From contig OY997594.1 of NCBI GenBank assembly GCA_963921825.1, positions 7,755,001 through 7,819,000 of the forward strand: 64,000 nucleotides of DNA, read 5' to 3'. The notes under the pieces were generated by a model. That model had not been told where the DNA came from. It ran no database searches and saw only the letters and a program-made list of their open reading frames with translations. Positions 11,561-23,232 of this stretch are shown one piece after another. This DNA comes from Erodium maritimum (Eukaryota > Streptophyta > Magnoliopsida > Geraniales > Geraniaceae). The translations under genes were made by a program, and so were the position numbers. How positions within the stretch are numbered: the first letter of the stretch is position 1; every line of letters starts with the position of its first letter.

Positions 11561-11575
11561 AACTTCATGAAACGA

Positions 11576-12560
11576 TGGACTTCGAAAGGTTTCGCTCGGA
11601 AACTGGAAAACCTCTAGTACGAGTGTGAGGACCACCTGAAAAAGTTGATGATCTTTTATTCTGATTGCGAACTAGTTGCCATTCATTGTTCAAAACTCTT
11701 TTTCCATGGCTCTCTCTCAGCCGACCTTACCTCTTCACGACAATTTCATTGCTCGCGGGAACTATCTTGGCTGCCCACCGCTACTTCACCACTACCACCT
11801 CCTCCTTCAAATGTCTTAAAGTGATTCGTTCTCCAACCACTACTCAGGATCGAGCACCACCATTCCCACCCCCATCTGCATCGACGATCATAAGGCCACC
11901 ACCAACACCGCCGCCTCTGCCTTCTAAGCCATCGTCTCAATCGCCACCAGCGCCGCCGTCCTCCCTCACCATCGTTCACGATCTAGCACCACCACCTCTT
12001 CCTATGCTACTAGAGCCGCCACCGCCACTACCATCTCCTCTTCTACAACCAGAGTCGCACCTCCTCCTGTGCCATTTCTACCGCGTGCCTGCTCACTAAA
12101 ACCCTGTTATGAACCGACTAAGATCACATATCTCTTCGGCCGCTGCCGATCATCCACGTTCATCGGAGACCCGACCCTGGATCCGACGTTATGACTATGG
12201 CGCACCCGAGCATCCGGGGACTCCGTGCAGAGACTTTCCATCTCCATCTGTTGGATAGGGACCCTAACACCCCTGATCGGAATAAGAGAGTGAAATCAGT
12301 AGTTGATCATATCGATAGAAGTGGATGACAACTCGGCGTCCCAACCCGATCCGTTGGATAGGGAGCCTCCAAATTTTCCTGATGTTCTCCCTGGATGCCA
12401 GGTACTCCCGCAGTTGCCTCGAAAAGCGCTCTACCGAGAGACTATTGTGTTTCTCAAACACTACGAGCATTTTCAGACCGAGTCGGGAAATGAGCGAAGT
12501 AAGACACGGTCGTGCGCCTACCGTCACGAGAAATGAGCGAAGTAAGACAAGTGAACCAAA
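11576..12560. other. GC-rich unassigned relic with Pro-rich frame
   Basis: The frame 11665..12099 (plus, 144 codons) is rich in Pro, Ser and Leu and looks extensin-like only through composition. Its reverse complement is equally open and Arg/Trp-rich, the sign of a CCX-rich repeat sequence. The setting between LINE copies and the CT-rich starts near 11700 suggest a decayed element leader. No function is proposed. Confidence 0.35.
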
Positions 12561-13900
12561 CATTACAACGGTCTAAACACCCAAATTTTTCTAACATTAA
12601 GCACAACTAACCAGTGGTCTACTAACCAGAAACTACTAAGATGACCACAACTAAGTCTAACACACAGATAGACCAACACTGAAAACCAACAAACAAAGAG
12701 AAGTGCCCCAAACCAGGTCTCAAAAAACCTAAATTTGGTTAACATGAAGAGCAGAAGGGGAAGAACACACAGTCTTAACCCCAAAGAAAGACAAGCTTCT
12801 CAGAACTAAAATAGGTCTGGAACCCAAATACTGCAACCAATAGGCTCAAACAGGGAAATAACCACGAAGAAAGCAGAAAAAACCGACTACCTAAAGAACC
12901 CAGCCGACCAAAAGTCCTAGGGTACTCGGAAGAGTGTGTAAACCTTCCAAAACAACCTACACCACCCAATTATCCGGCACCCAAATGATTGGTATGACCA
13001 GGACAACTAACCCTAACCCTAAAAAACCATATCAAAGTTCCCAAATCCCTACCACAGAGCTTTCATGCGCCGTTAGGCAATTCCAACAATGGCCAACACC
13101 GATTGTTGACCCTCGAACACATAATGGGAACGAGGAGAGGAAGGATATGGTTAGTATTAAAGGAAAGATAGGACGGTTAGTCTAAGGGAGAGAGCTAGAA
13201 GAAAATTCAGGTATGCAGCTCTCAGATCTCAAAAGACGAGATCTCGCTGGAGGCCTACACCTGACCGACGAACCACAAGAGGAGAGTCAAAATTCAATAA
13301 ATTGAGTAGCAGATCTGAAGGGGAAGGAGTAAAATTGAGATTAAAGGAAGAGGGACACAGAGTCACGAAGAACTTACCGAGGACCAAAACACGAAAGTCA
13401 GCCACAAGCTCCAAGTAGTAGTTGCTTCTACCTCACCGGATCTGACCGCCTGAAGAGTGAAACATCGTCCAGTTGCCGAACCTTCCAAACCAAAGCCAAC
13501 ATGGCCTAAACCCCTCGCCGCTCAATGAGGCCCGGACACCGCCGAGAATTGTAGAAGGATAAGGTAGATCTGGAGAAGGCAGCCATGCCGCGAGAAATCG
13601 AGGCTCCGGAAACCATAAGCAAAACGGGAGGTAGGGACAGATCGCGCCATCACACAGAGAAGAGCGTCCCACGTAGAACTGACAGAACCGCCACCGAAGG
13701 TGAAGTGATGCACCGCTACGCCGTAAGAGGGAGAGAACAACAACGGGGAGGGGGAGGGGTAGATCGAAAAGAGGGGAAGAAGGTGAAGCCACCGGTGACT
13801 CCCATGGCAAACGCCATGTGAGTCACCAGCGGCGACGAATAAGAAGAGGTGAAACTAGGGTTTGGAAGTCGAAAGTCTAGAGAGATGTGGGAGTCACTCT
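12561..13900 (-). mobile_element. LINE-like relic, minus strand, 3' end missing
   Basis: The right end (about 13840..13900) reads on the minus strand as a leader containing AAACCCTAGTTTCACC. The left part carries the TAACATTAAGCACAACT-type 3' region shared with 9791..10245. Overlapping frames at 13433..13810 (minus) and 13585..13821 (plus) lack recognisable domains. No poly(A) tail or TSD was found. It is attributed to the same group as 54996..56432 by layout. Confidence 0.4.
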
Positions 13901-13990
13901 GTCGCTTGATCCTATGACAATAGTAGGCTATGGATCCAAACAACTTATAGTAGTCGTTATCGGGGCGGGACGCTTCCCCTCCCTGACGTC

Positions 13991-14356
13991 CTACTTCCCT
14001 GTTGTTGCCTCATTGGACATGGCGAGGATACGTAGCAGAGCTCTCGTGATTGTGTTGGCCAAAAAAGGCATTTGATATCGAGTCCCGATCGTCCTAGACG
14101 ACGAGAGCCCAAGGTTTAAAACTATATCGCTGGTTGTACACTCGCTTCTGACTATGGTTGTGACGGCGCGGGAAGCTAGCACGAGGAAGAAGAGAATCAT
14201 TGTTATAGGTAGTTGTGGATCGCCTTCGGAGACAGACACTCCTTCAGGCACAACGACGTTGAGAATTGAAAGCGCAAGAGAGAGAAGTACGAGGGTTTCC
14301 AAGAACAAGATCATGAAACTCACGGATATCTGGTGTGACAGTATGGATCTGTGCAA
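13991..14356 (-). CDS. unidentified hydrophobic ORF (121 aa), copy A
   Basis: I do not recognise this protein with confidence. Residues 13-35 and about 52-62 are strongly hydrophobic, compatible with a signal peptide or membrane segments. A CTTSDIVLNLG segment follows. It weakly recalls the start of TPD1-like secreted plant proteins (Cys, then S/D-I/L, Gly), but later family cysteines are absent. A second hydrophobic ORF at 63006..63218 shares LNVV, EG and VLAS.A at matching spacing, with 13 of 33 residues identical without gaps. A LINE-type element is inserted about 40 bp upstream of its ATG (14396..16106). It may be a real small gene, a gene fragment or part of an uncharacterised element. 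Confidence 0.3.
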   Translation of the reverse strand: MHRSILSHQISVSFMILFLETLVLLSLALSILNVVVPEGVSVSEGDPQLPITMILFFLVLASRAVTTIVRSECTTSDIVLNLGLSSSRTIGTRYQMPFLANTITRALLRILAMSNEATTGK

Positions 14357-14395
14357 CGACGAAACGAGGGAGCTCGGGTTGAGTACCTAATCATT

Positions 14396-16106
14396 ATTTT
14401 TAATTATTTTTATCAATAAAAATAACGGTTTTATTCCACTCAACATAAAATTCAAACAGAATTACAATCAGAGTAGTAGAAGAGAACAAAGAAGAGCAGG
14501 CCCAAGGGCACAAAGTAGAGGAAAGGTCAGCAAGCCTTGGGAATCCATGTGCGCCGACTACAGGAAAACTCGAGAAGCCACACGCCTAACACAGGTCGCG
14601 AGACATCGAGAACCCCAACACCGAGAATAACACCAGAGCAACTTCACGCCGGCGACGCGAGGCCTGGAACAACGTGGAGCTGCAAGTCTCCAATCGAACG
14701 GGGAAGGGAAGTCGGGGGCCAACAACCAGAGAACCGGTGACCTTCCAAGTCAAATTAGACCACGGCGAGTGTTAGGAGATGGAAGAGACGACCCAGAGAA
14801 GAGGGCTATTCTGGGGGCCAACACCCTGATAATCGGGAACCCAAGACCCTGAATCAGGACATCCGCCAAAGAGAACGACAACAGGTGGAGAAGACGGTGG
14901 CGTGAGCAAAAGAGGACCGGGCAAAGGAGACAACCAGAGGAGAGCGCGCCTAGATCCAGAGAGAAGAGAGGACAGAGCAGGCTTAAAACCGACGGACATG
15001 TAGTCCGAGCAAACAAAGCCGAAGAACAGAGAATGCTGAGACGGGACGCCACTTCTACAACAACCACACTTTACCAAGGAAGGCCCCAGCCAACATGTGC
15101 CCAGAGAGCCCGAGGGCAGAATCGGAGGGATGATCTCTAGGAAGGTGGCGACGTCTTGGCGAGGCGATTAAGAAAGATGGTCACCGGAGATAGGGCTGAG
15201 CAAATATCCGCTCGTCACCGTAAACCGGCCGTACCCTACCGTCCCCATCACTGAAATCATCGTGACCGGTGTGGCCGGAGACGGTTACGGTTACAAAACT
15301 ACCAAACCGGGGGTTGTTGGGTTGGGTACATCTTTTTATCTTCCAAACTGAGAAAAAACCACCCGACCGGTTGTCTATTTCATAGGGCCTGATTTTTTTA
15401 ATTTCCACAGACTGACCCTTGTTTTATTAGTTTTATTGAGCCCATTTTTTTAGTACCCCACCTGTTTTTAGTAGTTTAGTCATACTAAATTTATTGTGCT
15501 TGAATTGTTTGTGTTGTAAACTTCAAAAATGGTTCCTGAAACATGTATTGTAAGACGATGAATATGTGAGGTATTAATTCTATGAATTTGTGTTTGAATT
15601 GTTGAAAATAGCATGTTTCTGAAATTCAATTGTAGGTTTGTAAAAATGTGTTTGAAAAATGTTGTATTTTGGGTTATATTGTGAATGCCCAGCATAAAGC
15701 CCATTGGGCCTTGTGGGCCGGTTATAACCGTCACCGTCCGGTAGGTAGCTTGGTCGGTTATCAGCTTCCCCACCAATAACCGATGATGGTGATGGTTATG
15801 AGTTTTAGGTACCCGAGAATCACGGTTTGATTAATGGGTATGGGCTTTTGAGGCGGGTACCGGCCGATACCCAACTCTAACCGGAGAAGCGAGGCCGGAG
15901 AAGAAGGGATCAACAAACACAGTCTAATAGAACGTCAACACTTAAGGAAGAGAAATAGGGAGGGAAGGAGGAGAGGGGAGGGACAGGAGGAGATCCGGCG
16001 GTCTCCAAGGGCAGGAGACCGCCGACGACGGCGAAGGGAAAGGGAAGCCAAGGGTTGGGGAAATTTGAGAGCGTTTATATGTTCTTTGATTGACTATTTT
16101 GATCGG
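14396..16106 (-). mobile_element. LINE-type insertion, minus strand, with 20-bp TSD
   Basis: GGGTTGAGTACCTAAT plus four bases is repeated at 14376..14395 and 16107..16126 (19 of 20 bases equal). The left end is T-rich, a degenerate tail on the minus strand. The right part is a GC-rich leader-like region. Excluding the nested hAT element 15191..15879 the insertion is about 1.0 kb. The frames 14750..15067 and 14772..15077 (minus) carry no known domain. The flanking sequence was one continuous locus before insertion, with copy A of the hydrophobic ORF on its left side. Confidence 0.65.
15191..15879. mobile_element. hAT-type non-autonomous element (689 bp)
   Basis: The element starts TAGGGCTGAGCA and ends with a degenerate inverted copy, and is flanked by the perfect 8-bp TSD ACCGGAGA (15183..15190 and 15880..15887). 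The 8-bp TSD and ends mark it as hAT superfamily. The terminal sections, rich in ACCG and CCGGT words, match the second copy at 43999..44975. No transposase is encoded. It sits inside the LINE-type insertion 14396..16106 and so is younger than it. Confidence 0.85.
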
Positions 16107-16126
16107 GGGTTGAGTACCTAATTATT

Positions 16127-17253
16127 GTTTAGTGTTTTTTAGCACAGTGCATGTTAAAGTTATATCAATCCATCACACTAAAGTTTGGCTTACCCCACAA
16201 ACACTGAGATGGTTGCGAGTGATAAATTCCATATAATAATACACGATAATGAATAGTAGGAGGAAAGTATAATGCAGAAGAGACAGAGGCAGTACAATAT
16301 ATGTGGGAAGTTTGTGAAGACCTTAGAGATTTAGTCAAACGAGATGGGCCCAATCCAAAACAAGTGGGTCATTTCTGAGCCATTGGGTATTGGGCTTGGA
16401 AGTTAGGGACCACATTAATTACATTGAATAATTGCAAAGGTCAACGTAGCCTTCAATAAGGGTAGGTTAGGGTTGGCAACTTGTTTGACCAATTTGACAT
16501 TTTCAATTTGACTAAATGTGAAAAGTACCATATCTATAAAGGACCGGGTCCTAGAAAACTGCTCTCATCGATTAACGTCTCTGCTTGCCCCCACATTTCT
16601 TCTATTACATGTTCTTGTATATCCTTTTTACCCTTTAATAAAAAATACAAAAACAGTTGATCGATTTGTGTTTAGTGCAATCTATATTCTTAATCATTCA
16701 TGTCCCTTTCCATTTTAATGTCGATCATAACTTGTGATACAAGAGTTCTCTCACCTCCTTGAGATAGTATATACTCTAACGGATACACAAACTAGATTAG
16801 ACTCGATTAAGATTTCCCGCTATCTTGGTATAAAAATATATATATAGACAGGAAAGTGTAATATTTTCGGGTGAAAATTGTAAAATCCAGCCTAATCACG
16901 AAATCGAAGAACCTTTTTCAATGCAAAAGCAATGCATGGATGTAAAGTAAAATTGCACCATACTACTGAAGAAAATAATGTTTATATTTGAAAATGATTT
17001 AGACATCAAGCCACCATCATCCTAAAAATTGCAGTGAGCACATGTTACAGACAAAGCCTAAGTTCCTTGTGAATCAAAACCGGTTTATAGAATAGAACAT
17101 CTATCCTCCACAATATATAAGTTATGTGAAGGTACCTCGTAGAAACATAAATTTCACTGAAATGGTAAAAAGGGGAAGACTACCAATACAGCAGTGAGGG
17201 AGAGATTAGGACCATACTCTCAACAATAACTGTGAGGTTTTACAGTTTTTATT
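16127..17253. other. intergenic, 3' side of the prefoldin gene
   Basis: AT-rich, no gene recognised. Just left of the prefoldin stop codon the sequence should hold the 3' UTR and poly(A) site of that minus-strand gene. I cannot place them exactly. Confidence 0.5.
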
Positions 17254-20200
17254 TCAAGAGTCTTGAGCAACAGCAGCTTGTCGGATCCTTCGCTGATGAA
17301 CATCCCAATTATAAACTCGGGCTATGGTGACCTGTTCCATATTACATGAGTTGTCAGGAAACACAACGTTATAAACTTATTTCAAAGTTATCAAGAGCAA
17401 CAAGGTGTACATATTTTTTGTATTTTTCCATTAGGGTTGACTTACTGGTGAAGTGGATAGCTACCCTATATGCATTTCATAATGGTTTACAGTTTACGTT
17501 TTAAGGACGAGTTTACACTATGCGTATATATTTCTATTTCTGTGCCACATGGATTATTCAGTAGTACTTTGTACGAGCACTACATAATACTATTAACGGC
17601 TGACTTTCCAGTTTTACCTTTGTTGTAACAAATCAAAGTTGTTACAATCACCTACGCTCAAGGATAATAGTGAAAAACTAGTTAAATTCTCTCATCAATA
17701 AGTGGACACTTAAGGCTTGACATCCGTTTTAAGTATGGTGGACAGCTAAATAGGACAGCGGGGGTGTAATTTATAATATCTCAGCTTCTAGATGAATCTG
17801 CCACTAACAAAACATTTATACCGGTAAAGGTTGTTGCTCCTTGGAATAACTTGCAAATGCAATAATCTACTCATCAGTTAACACAAAAGGATGTACAAAT
17901 TTACACTAACTCTACCTGGGTTATTGTCACTTGATCCCTCAAGAATTGTAGATCAGCAATGAGAACTTCTAAGCTGGCTTTAGCATTTTCTAGATTCTTT
18001 TGCAGAAGAGCAGTGGCCTGTACCACAAAATTTCAACAAGAATTTATGCTATCTTTCTGAATGCATCAAAGCAATTTAAAGTTCTATAAAGCTCCAAGAG
18101 GTGGACCTCTTCACACGAATACTCCAGCATGACGTTTGCTCCCAGCCATAAACACACTGAGTCAGAATCCTCAATGCGGGCACGCGAATATATGCCTTCT
18201 GAGACTTCAAAATCAGTTAACAATGCCTACATACGAAATACAATCTCAAGTTAAAATATTTCTGTGAAGAATTGTCATCTAATTTGATTATCATGTAAAG
18301 ATAAAGGACCTTAAAAATCAGCTACAACTAAACAATTCACACAGAAACGGTGCTCCAATTTTTTTTATAGAAACCACAGGAAGTTAACTGGTGTAAGGGT
18401 TTAATCTTACAGCACCAAGATTATTTCCTTCTAATTTAAATGAAATCATACATCAATACAGAATTCTAGATAGGCTAGTGATATAAGGGTAATAACTATC
18501 CATTAACCATGGTCTAAAAAATGGACGAATATAATTCTTAAATTAATTTCAGGTTACTCTTCGCAATCAAAGATGAATAGATATATTGTTTACAAAATAA
18601 CATAGACAATTAGACTTTGCTTATGAATGCAATGGAGAGGAGAGGCTAGAACAGTCAGCAAACACAGAAAATGGCCACCTAAGCTGATCAACATGGCTAT
18701 GTCTGACATCATTCAGTTATTTGTCCAACGCAAAAGATGGACATTGAAGCTTTGCTTCTTTCAGTTGAAAATAATATGACAATAATGAATATCACAAAAT
18801 AAACACTAACACGTGACATGCAAGTATAAAATCCTATTAAATAATTGGTAATACACAACACATCCAAATGATCAAGTACTTGGCCTTTTAACCTGGTGGT
18901 CAGGAGTTCGAGTCACGGCAACATTATAAAATTTTAATACTAGAAAGTTGGAGAAAGTCATCATTTTAGTTCTCGAAATTTCAAATGTCAGCCACACCAG
19001 TCTCTCCATTAGTCAAACCATAAATTTGATAGATTTTAATTTTAGAAAGACAAGTATTACTTGGTGATTGGTTTAAAAATTTCCACAAGATATTTGACAG
19101 TTTGGCCTAATTTTGAAAATGTAAAAGCTAAGCTACCCCAAAAAAGAAACTTTATGGGCCAAAATGGTAAATTTCTCAAACTATGGAGACCAAAGTAAAC
19201 AATAATCGTCACTAATATACTGCAATTTACAATCTCCCCTAGTATTCAACAGGTACTTTGTTTTTTTTCTTCTTGGTTCAAAAGTTAGCTAGTGAGGTAA
19301 GGATGTCGGATCATTTAGCTGGTCTTGTTTTTTTTTCTTCTGATTAGCGAGTTTTTTATAAAGGTACCCAACCTTTAAGTTAAAAGGGAGGGCAAGGGAA
19401 TCCAAAAGAAGGCTCACCAATACATAGTACCAGGATTACAGGCTAAGATACACTATCCTAACACAAAATACCTAATACAAACCAAAGCGGGGCAAAACAA
19501 CAAAGTTGGGCCTAACAACAATCCTAGCCCAACAGAATAAAGCCTGATACTACCAAAGCCATCAATGCCAGAGAACGCAAAGACTGTGGGAACAACAACA
19601 CTGTAAAACACGAGAGAATATCGCAGGACCTCACACACCGTGCACCTTGGAAGACCAAACACAACGCTCAACAGAACTCCCCCACCGTAAGCCAAAATCC
19701 AGCCAACGTGCACTAAAGACACTACCGAAGCAAGTTGGTGATACATCCACGTCCAAGGGGTGACTGGTAGTAAGAACCACGAGACAAATGGCACCAAGAA
19801 ATAGGATGACCATGCAGAGGAAACACCACACCAAATCAAACCACCACAACCCCTTAACTGCCCAAAAAGGAAACCCGCCAGAGGCCAACGCCAAGAAAAC
19901 TAATGACCTAGAGGAAGGGAAGAAACATTTCCTATCCACTTACATCCACTGAGAAAACCAAGCCGCGACCAACACCCCCAAAAAACAAATGGATAAGACT
20001 TATAGTCTGAGTCCTAGGGGAAACAAGAATAGGAGTAAGACGGTATCAAGCATGGCGGATCTGACTCGGGCATGCCTAAGGAGGAATCACCGAGATTCTC
20101 AGTGAAGAGTGGAAGCAACCCCTGAAGAAGTATTGAATGACGAAGCAACAAAGAAACCACAAGAGAACAAGAGCTGAGAAACGCCATGGAACCAAACACG

Positions 20201-23200
20201 ATTCCCGAGACCTAGCGAGCAAAGGAACCATAAACCACTGGCGACTTCAATGGAAACTAATAAGGAGCTACAAAGCCGCCGACGATGGAGGAAAAAATAA
20301 GTTTTGGTCTAGAGAGAGGGTTGAGAGGAAATGTCAAGAGAGAGAAACATTTATGACTCTTCCTTATATTTTACATGCTTGGTTACTCTTGTATTTTTTG
20401 AAGAAGATTAAAGCAGTATTTGAACCACTACTATTTACAAATTTTTCTTTTGTTTCCATCTTTGGCGTGATGTCGTGGTAGCCATTAAATCCACACTAAC
20501 TTTTCTTTTATACTTTCCTTCTACCACTCTACCTGATAGTTTTACTTGCTATCTTCTTCGTACACTGTTATTCTCTTTTTTACTTGTTGATTTTCCCCTA
20601 CTAGTTAAAGTTCAAGCCAATAGCTATTGGATCTTTAAATGTCAACAACAAAAAGTACAAACCAATTTCAAGTGCTATAATTTAGTCATGTTTTTCATTA
20701 TTGTTTGTTACCAGGTCTTTCATTAATAACATTATATCAATTGGGCACCCATTTGTTCTGCATTAGTATTGTACAAGGGCGCATTTTGTTACTTGCATTC
20801 TGCATCAATACTGATATCACACCAATGCTTCTTTTTTTTTCTGGCATACAAGCTACATGTGTACCACAGGTAGTTTTGAATTGAAGTGTGTGTATAAAGA
20901 GGCATCAATTTAAACATTTTTAGAGCTAGCACGGTGGATATATGAGCCAAACATTGCATGCATTTCAGAAATAATTGCTCCAACATTAGTTGTGTGATTC
21001 CAATCAAATGAGGTGCTATCTCATTTAGCATTCTGAATAAATTAGTGCACAGGTTAAGGGGGAAAAAAGAGCTTTGCTACATGTGTACATTTGAAAAATA
21101 TCTACAAAATAAGTTGAAGTAACAATTAAAGTTCAACTAAGATTTTAAACTTACAATTTTAAGCACTACCCATCCCCTTATTTTAAAGCAAGATTCATTC
21201 TTTAACCATGACATAACATACCCAACTTCTAACATAGAGACGGATACCGATTTTCATACATTAGACTTTTCCCAAGTTTATCATCATAATAATCAAGACC
21301 ATGCAGAATGAGAAGTAAGCTTTTGAAGTCAAAAAACTTAGCATCCCATGAATTCACATTATAACACACACTACTGATTGGGTAGGATTGGAAAACAAAC
21401 CTCACCAGAACCCTTCTTAGCTTGCAAAGTGGCAACAACATCCAAACATTTTTCTATATCAGGGATCTTTGCCTGAAAGCCATAATGAACAGGGAGAGTC
21501 ACATAAATAATTAAAACATAGACAGAAAATGTGAATGAACAAAATTGCAACTAAACAAAGATGAATCAATCCATAAAAATTGTTCAGTCACATGCTTGAT
21601 GCTCATCTTGCAGCGAAATTATTAAGAAAGTATTGAGTCATAACTAAGATATTAAATGTTTATCTTGAGTAGAAATTAATAATGGATGAAGTTGAAGTAA
21701 AGCTAATTTTTCCAGCGAAGGCTTTCAGGCAAGCCAAAAGACAGATGCAGGATGAAACACTTGCATGAAAATACAGTACTGACTCAATCTCCTAATATAT
21801 TGGCAAAGCAAGCAGATTTCACTATAGCGAGATAAAGTTTAATAGCATACCAATAATTATAGTTACACATCAGACACCCGGGATGATTACAGCAACAAAT
21901 ATTTAGTTTGTTAGTCACTTAGTAACATAAGACACAACTCTAAACTTCTACAATGCATTTTATACATGCAGGACACTGGAAGAAAAAAAATCATGTATGC
22001 ATGATTCTGAAATTTGTAGGCTATCCATTTTGTACAGATTTGGCACCCAAAAGGAATTTTTTTCCAATTAAGCACCATTAGTATGCATGTTGTTCTAATA
22101 CGGTATCTAAGCACCCAATTTTATTTATTAGGGTTCATGTTCGCTGACAGAACAATGACACGTCGTTTCTGTGTAAACCTAATTTCAGCCAAATCGAAAC
22201 AAAATTGGCTACTTAAGTTCAAAAATCAGAACAACAAGCATAGCATAGGTATTAAATTGTAACAAAAAAAATTTGGGGAACCAAATTGGAACAAAATGGA
22301 TAGTAAAGGTACTATTTTAGAACATTCACATAGATTAGCTCATTAGCATATATACATATATGCTTAATTGACTAGTTTTATATACTTGTTGTCGGACAAT
22401 ATGAACTGTGCATTTCATCAATTACATGGAAGACCTACTTTATGTTATATAATTGCCACTGAATCAATCTCAATATATAAAACCAAAAGCCGCAAAGATA
22501 AACTTTTTTTTTCAAACAAAGCGTGCTTAACCAATTATTACCATCTAGTTCTTCACTTCTCAGCTATATTAAGCTTATGATGCCAACACAGACTTTACAA
22601 ATCAAAGATGTACGCTTACACAAAACCCACTCAGCTTTGAAAGCCACGGCATTAAAACATTTGGTCATCAATTCTAAGTGCAAAACTTGTGACCCTACTG
22701 AGAATAATAACAGAGAAAAAACAGTATGAACTTCAGTACTTTACTTCAGTTAATTGCATTAGGATGGGTAGTTCTTGTAACATTTTGGTACTCACAGCAT
22801 CAAATTCTCAGTAGCTCAAGTCACTAAAACAATACACCAATTGGAGGGAATATAAGAGAAAAATATAGTTTAACCTGAAGTTCCCTCTGCTGAGCAAGGA
22901 GCTTCATCTCAACCACCTTGTACTGCTGAAGTCTACAAATAAAAAATAGGTAAATAAGTCGGTAGAGATCATTAGGGATCAAACCCAAATGGCAAAATAG
23001 CTCAACAGACCCATAAAATGAGGAGAAGAAAATCGAACCCATAAACCGAAATATGCAGTGTAACCGAGTTAAATTGGAACTAAATTAGAAACCTTTCTTG
23101 AAGAAAGGCGAGGGCAGAGTTGACATCGAGGCCCAATTGAGTGAGATAGGTCTCGACGTCCTCGACGAACTGAGCTCCTGGTATACCTCTTCTCTCCGTG

Positions 23201-23232
23201 GCTCCAGAACCTGGTGAAGACGATGATGCCAT
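17254..23232 (-). CDS. PFD3: prefoldin subunit 3 (VBP1/GIM2 homologue), six exons
   Basis: Coding exons on the minus strand are 23093..23232, 22875..22932, 21401..21472, 18107..18226, 17916..18017 and 17254..17331. They total 570 nt, 189 aa and a stop, and every intron is GT..AG. The product begins [18 protein letters not shown] and contains [61 protein letters not shown] and [12 protein letters not shown]. It follows Arabidopsis prefoldin 3 (about 195 aa) from end to end. Prefoldin 3 is an alpha-type subunit of the cytosolic hexamer that captures unfolded actin and tubulin through coiled-coil tentacles and hands them to the CCT chaperonin. The introns are 160, 1402, 3174, 89 and 584 bp. Intron 3 holds a LINE-like insertion and intron 2 a foldback repeat. 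The exon-4 donor (GAG|GTCCAC) is weak. No frame break is seen, so the gene looks functional. Confidence 0.95.
19327..20345 (-). mobile_element. LINE-like insertion inside prefoldin intron 3
   Basis: A T-run at 19327..19336 is followed by TGATTAGCGAG and TTTATAAA. On the minus strand this is a 3' end of the TTTATA...GCTGATCA plus A-run type seen at 54996 and 37300. The right end near 20280..20345 reads on the minus strand as a CT-rich leader. Frames at 19453..19939 (minus) have no recognised domain. It has the same orientation as the host gene. No clean TSD was found. Confidence 0.55.
22006..22324. repeat. foldback (inverted repeat), possible MITE in prefoldin intron 2
   Basis: The arm at 22021..22074 and the inverted arm at 22249..22303 share CTATCCATTTTGT, ATTTGG and a T-rich core. 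The similarity extends outward to TTCTGAAAT and ATTTTAGAA. A TSD could not be fixed, so the superfamily is open. No coding capacity. Confidence 0.5.

Noticed and set aside
11665-12099. extensin-like proline-rich protein
   Set aside because: No signal peptide followed by SPPPP repeats; the Pro content comes from CCX repeats, and the opposite strand is open too.
13006-13025. telomere-like repeat
   Set aside because: Only two CCCTAA units; too short to mean more than chance.
13795-13830. short palindrome around CCATGGC as a regulatory hairpin
   Set aside because: About a dozen paired bases in a GC-rich relic, with no supporting context.
18860-18930. tRNA-derived SINE or tRNA gene (box B-like GAGTTCGAGTC)
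   Set aside because: No convincing box A at the right distance, no cloverleaf and no tail or TSD.
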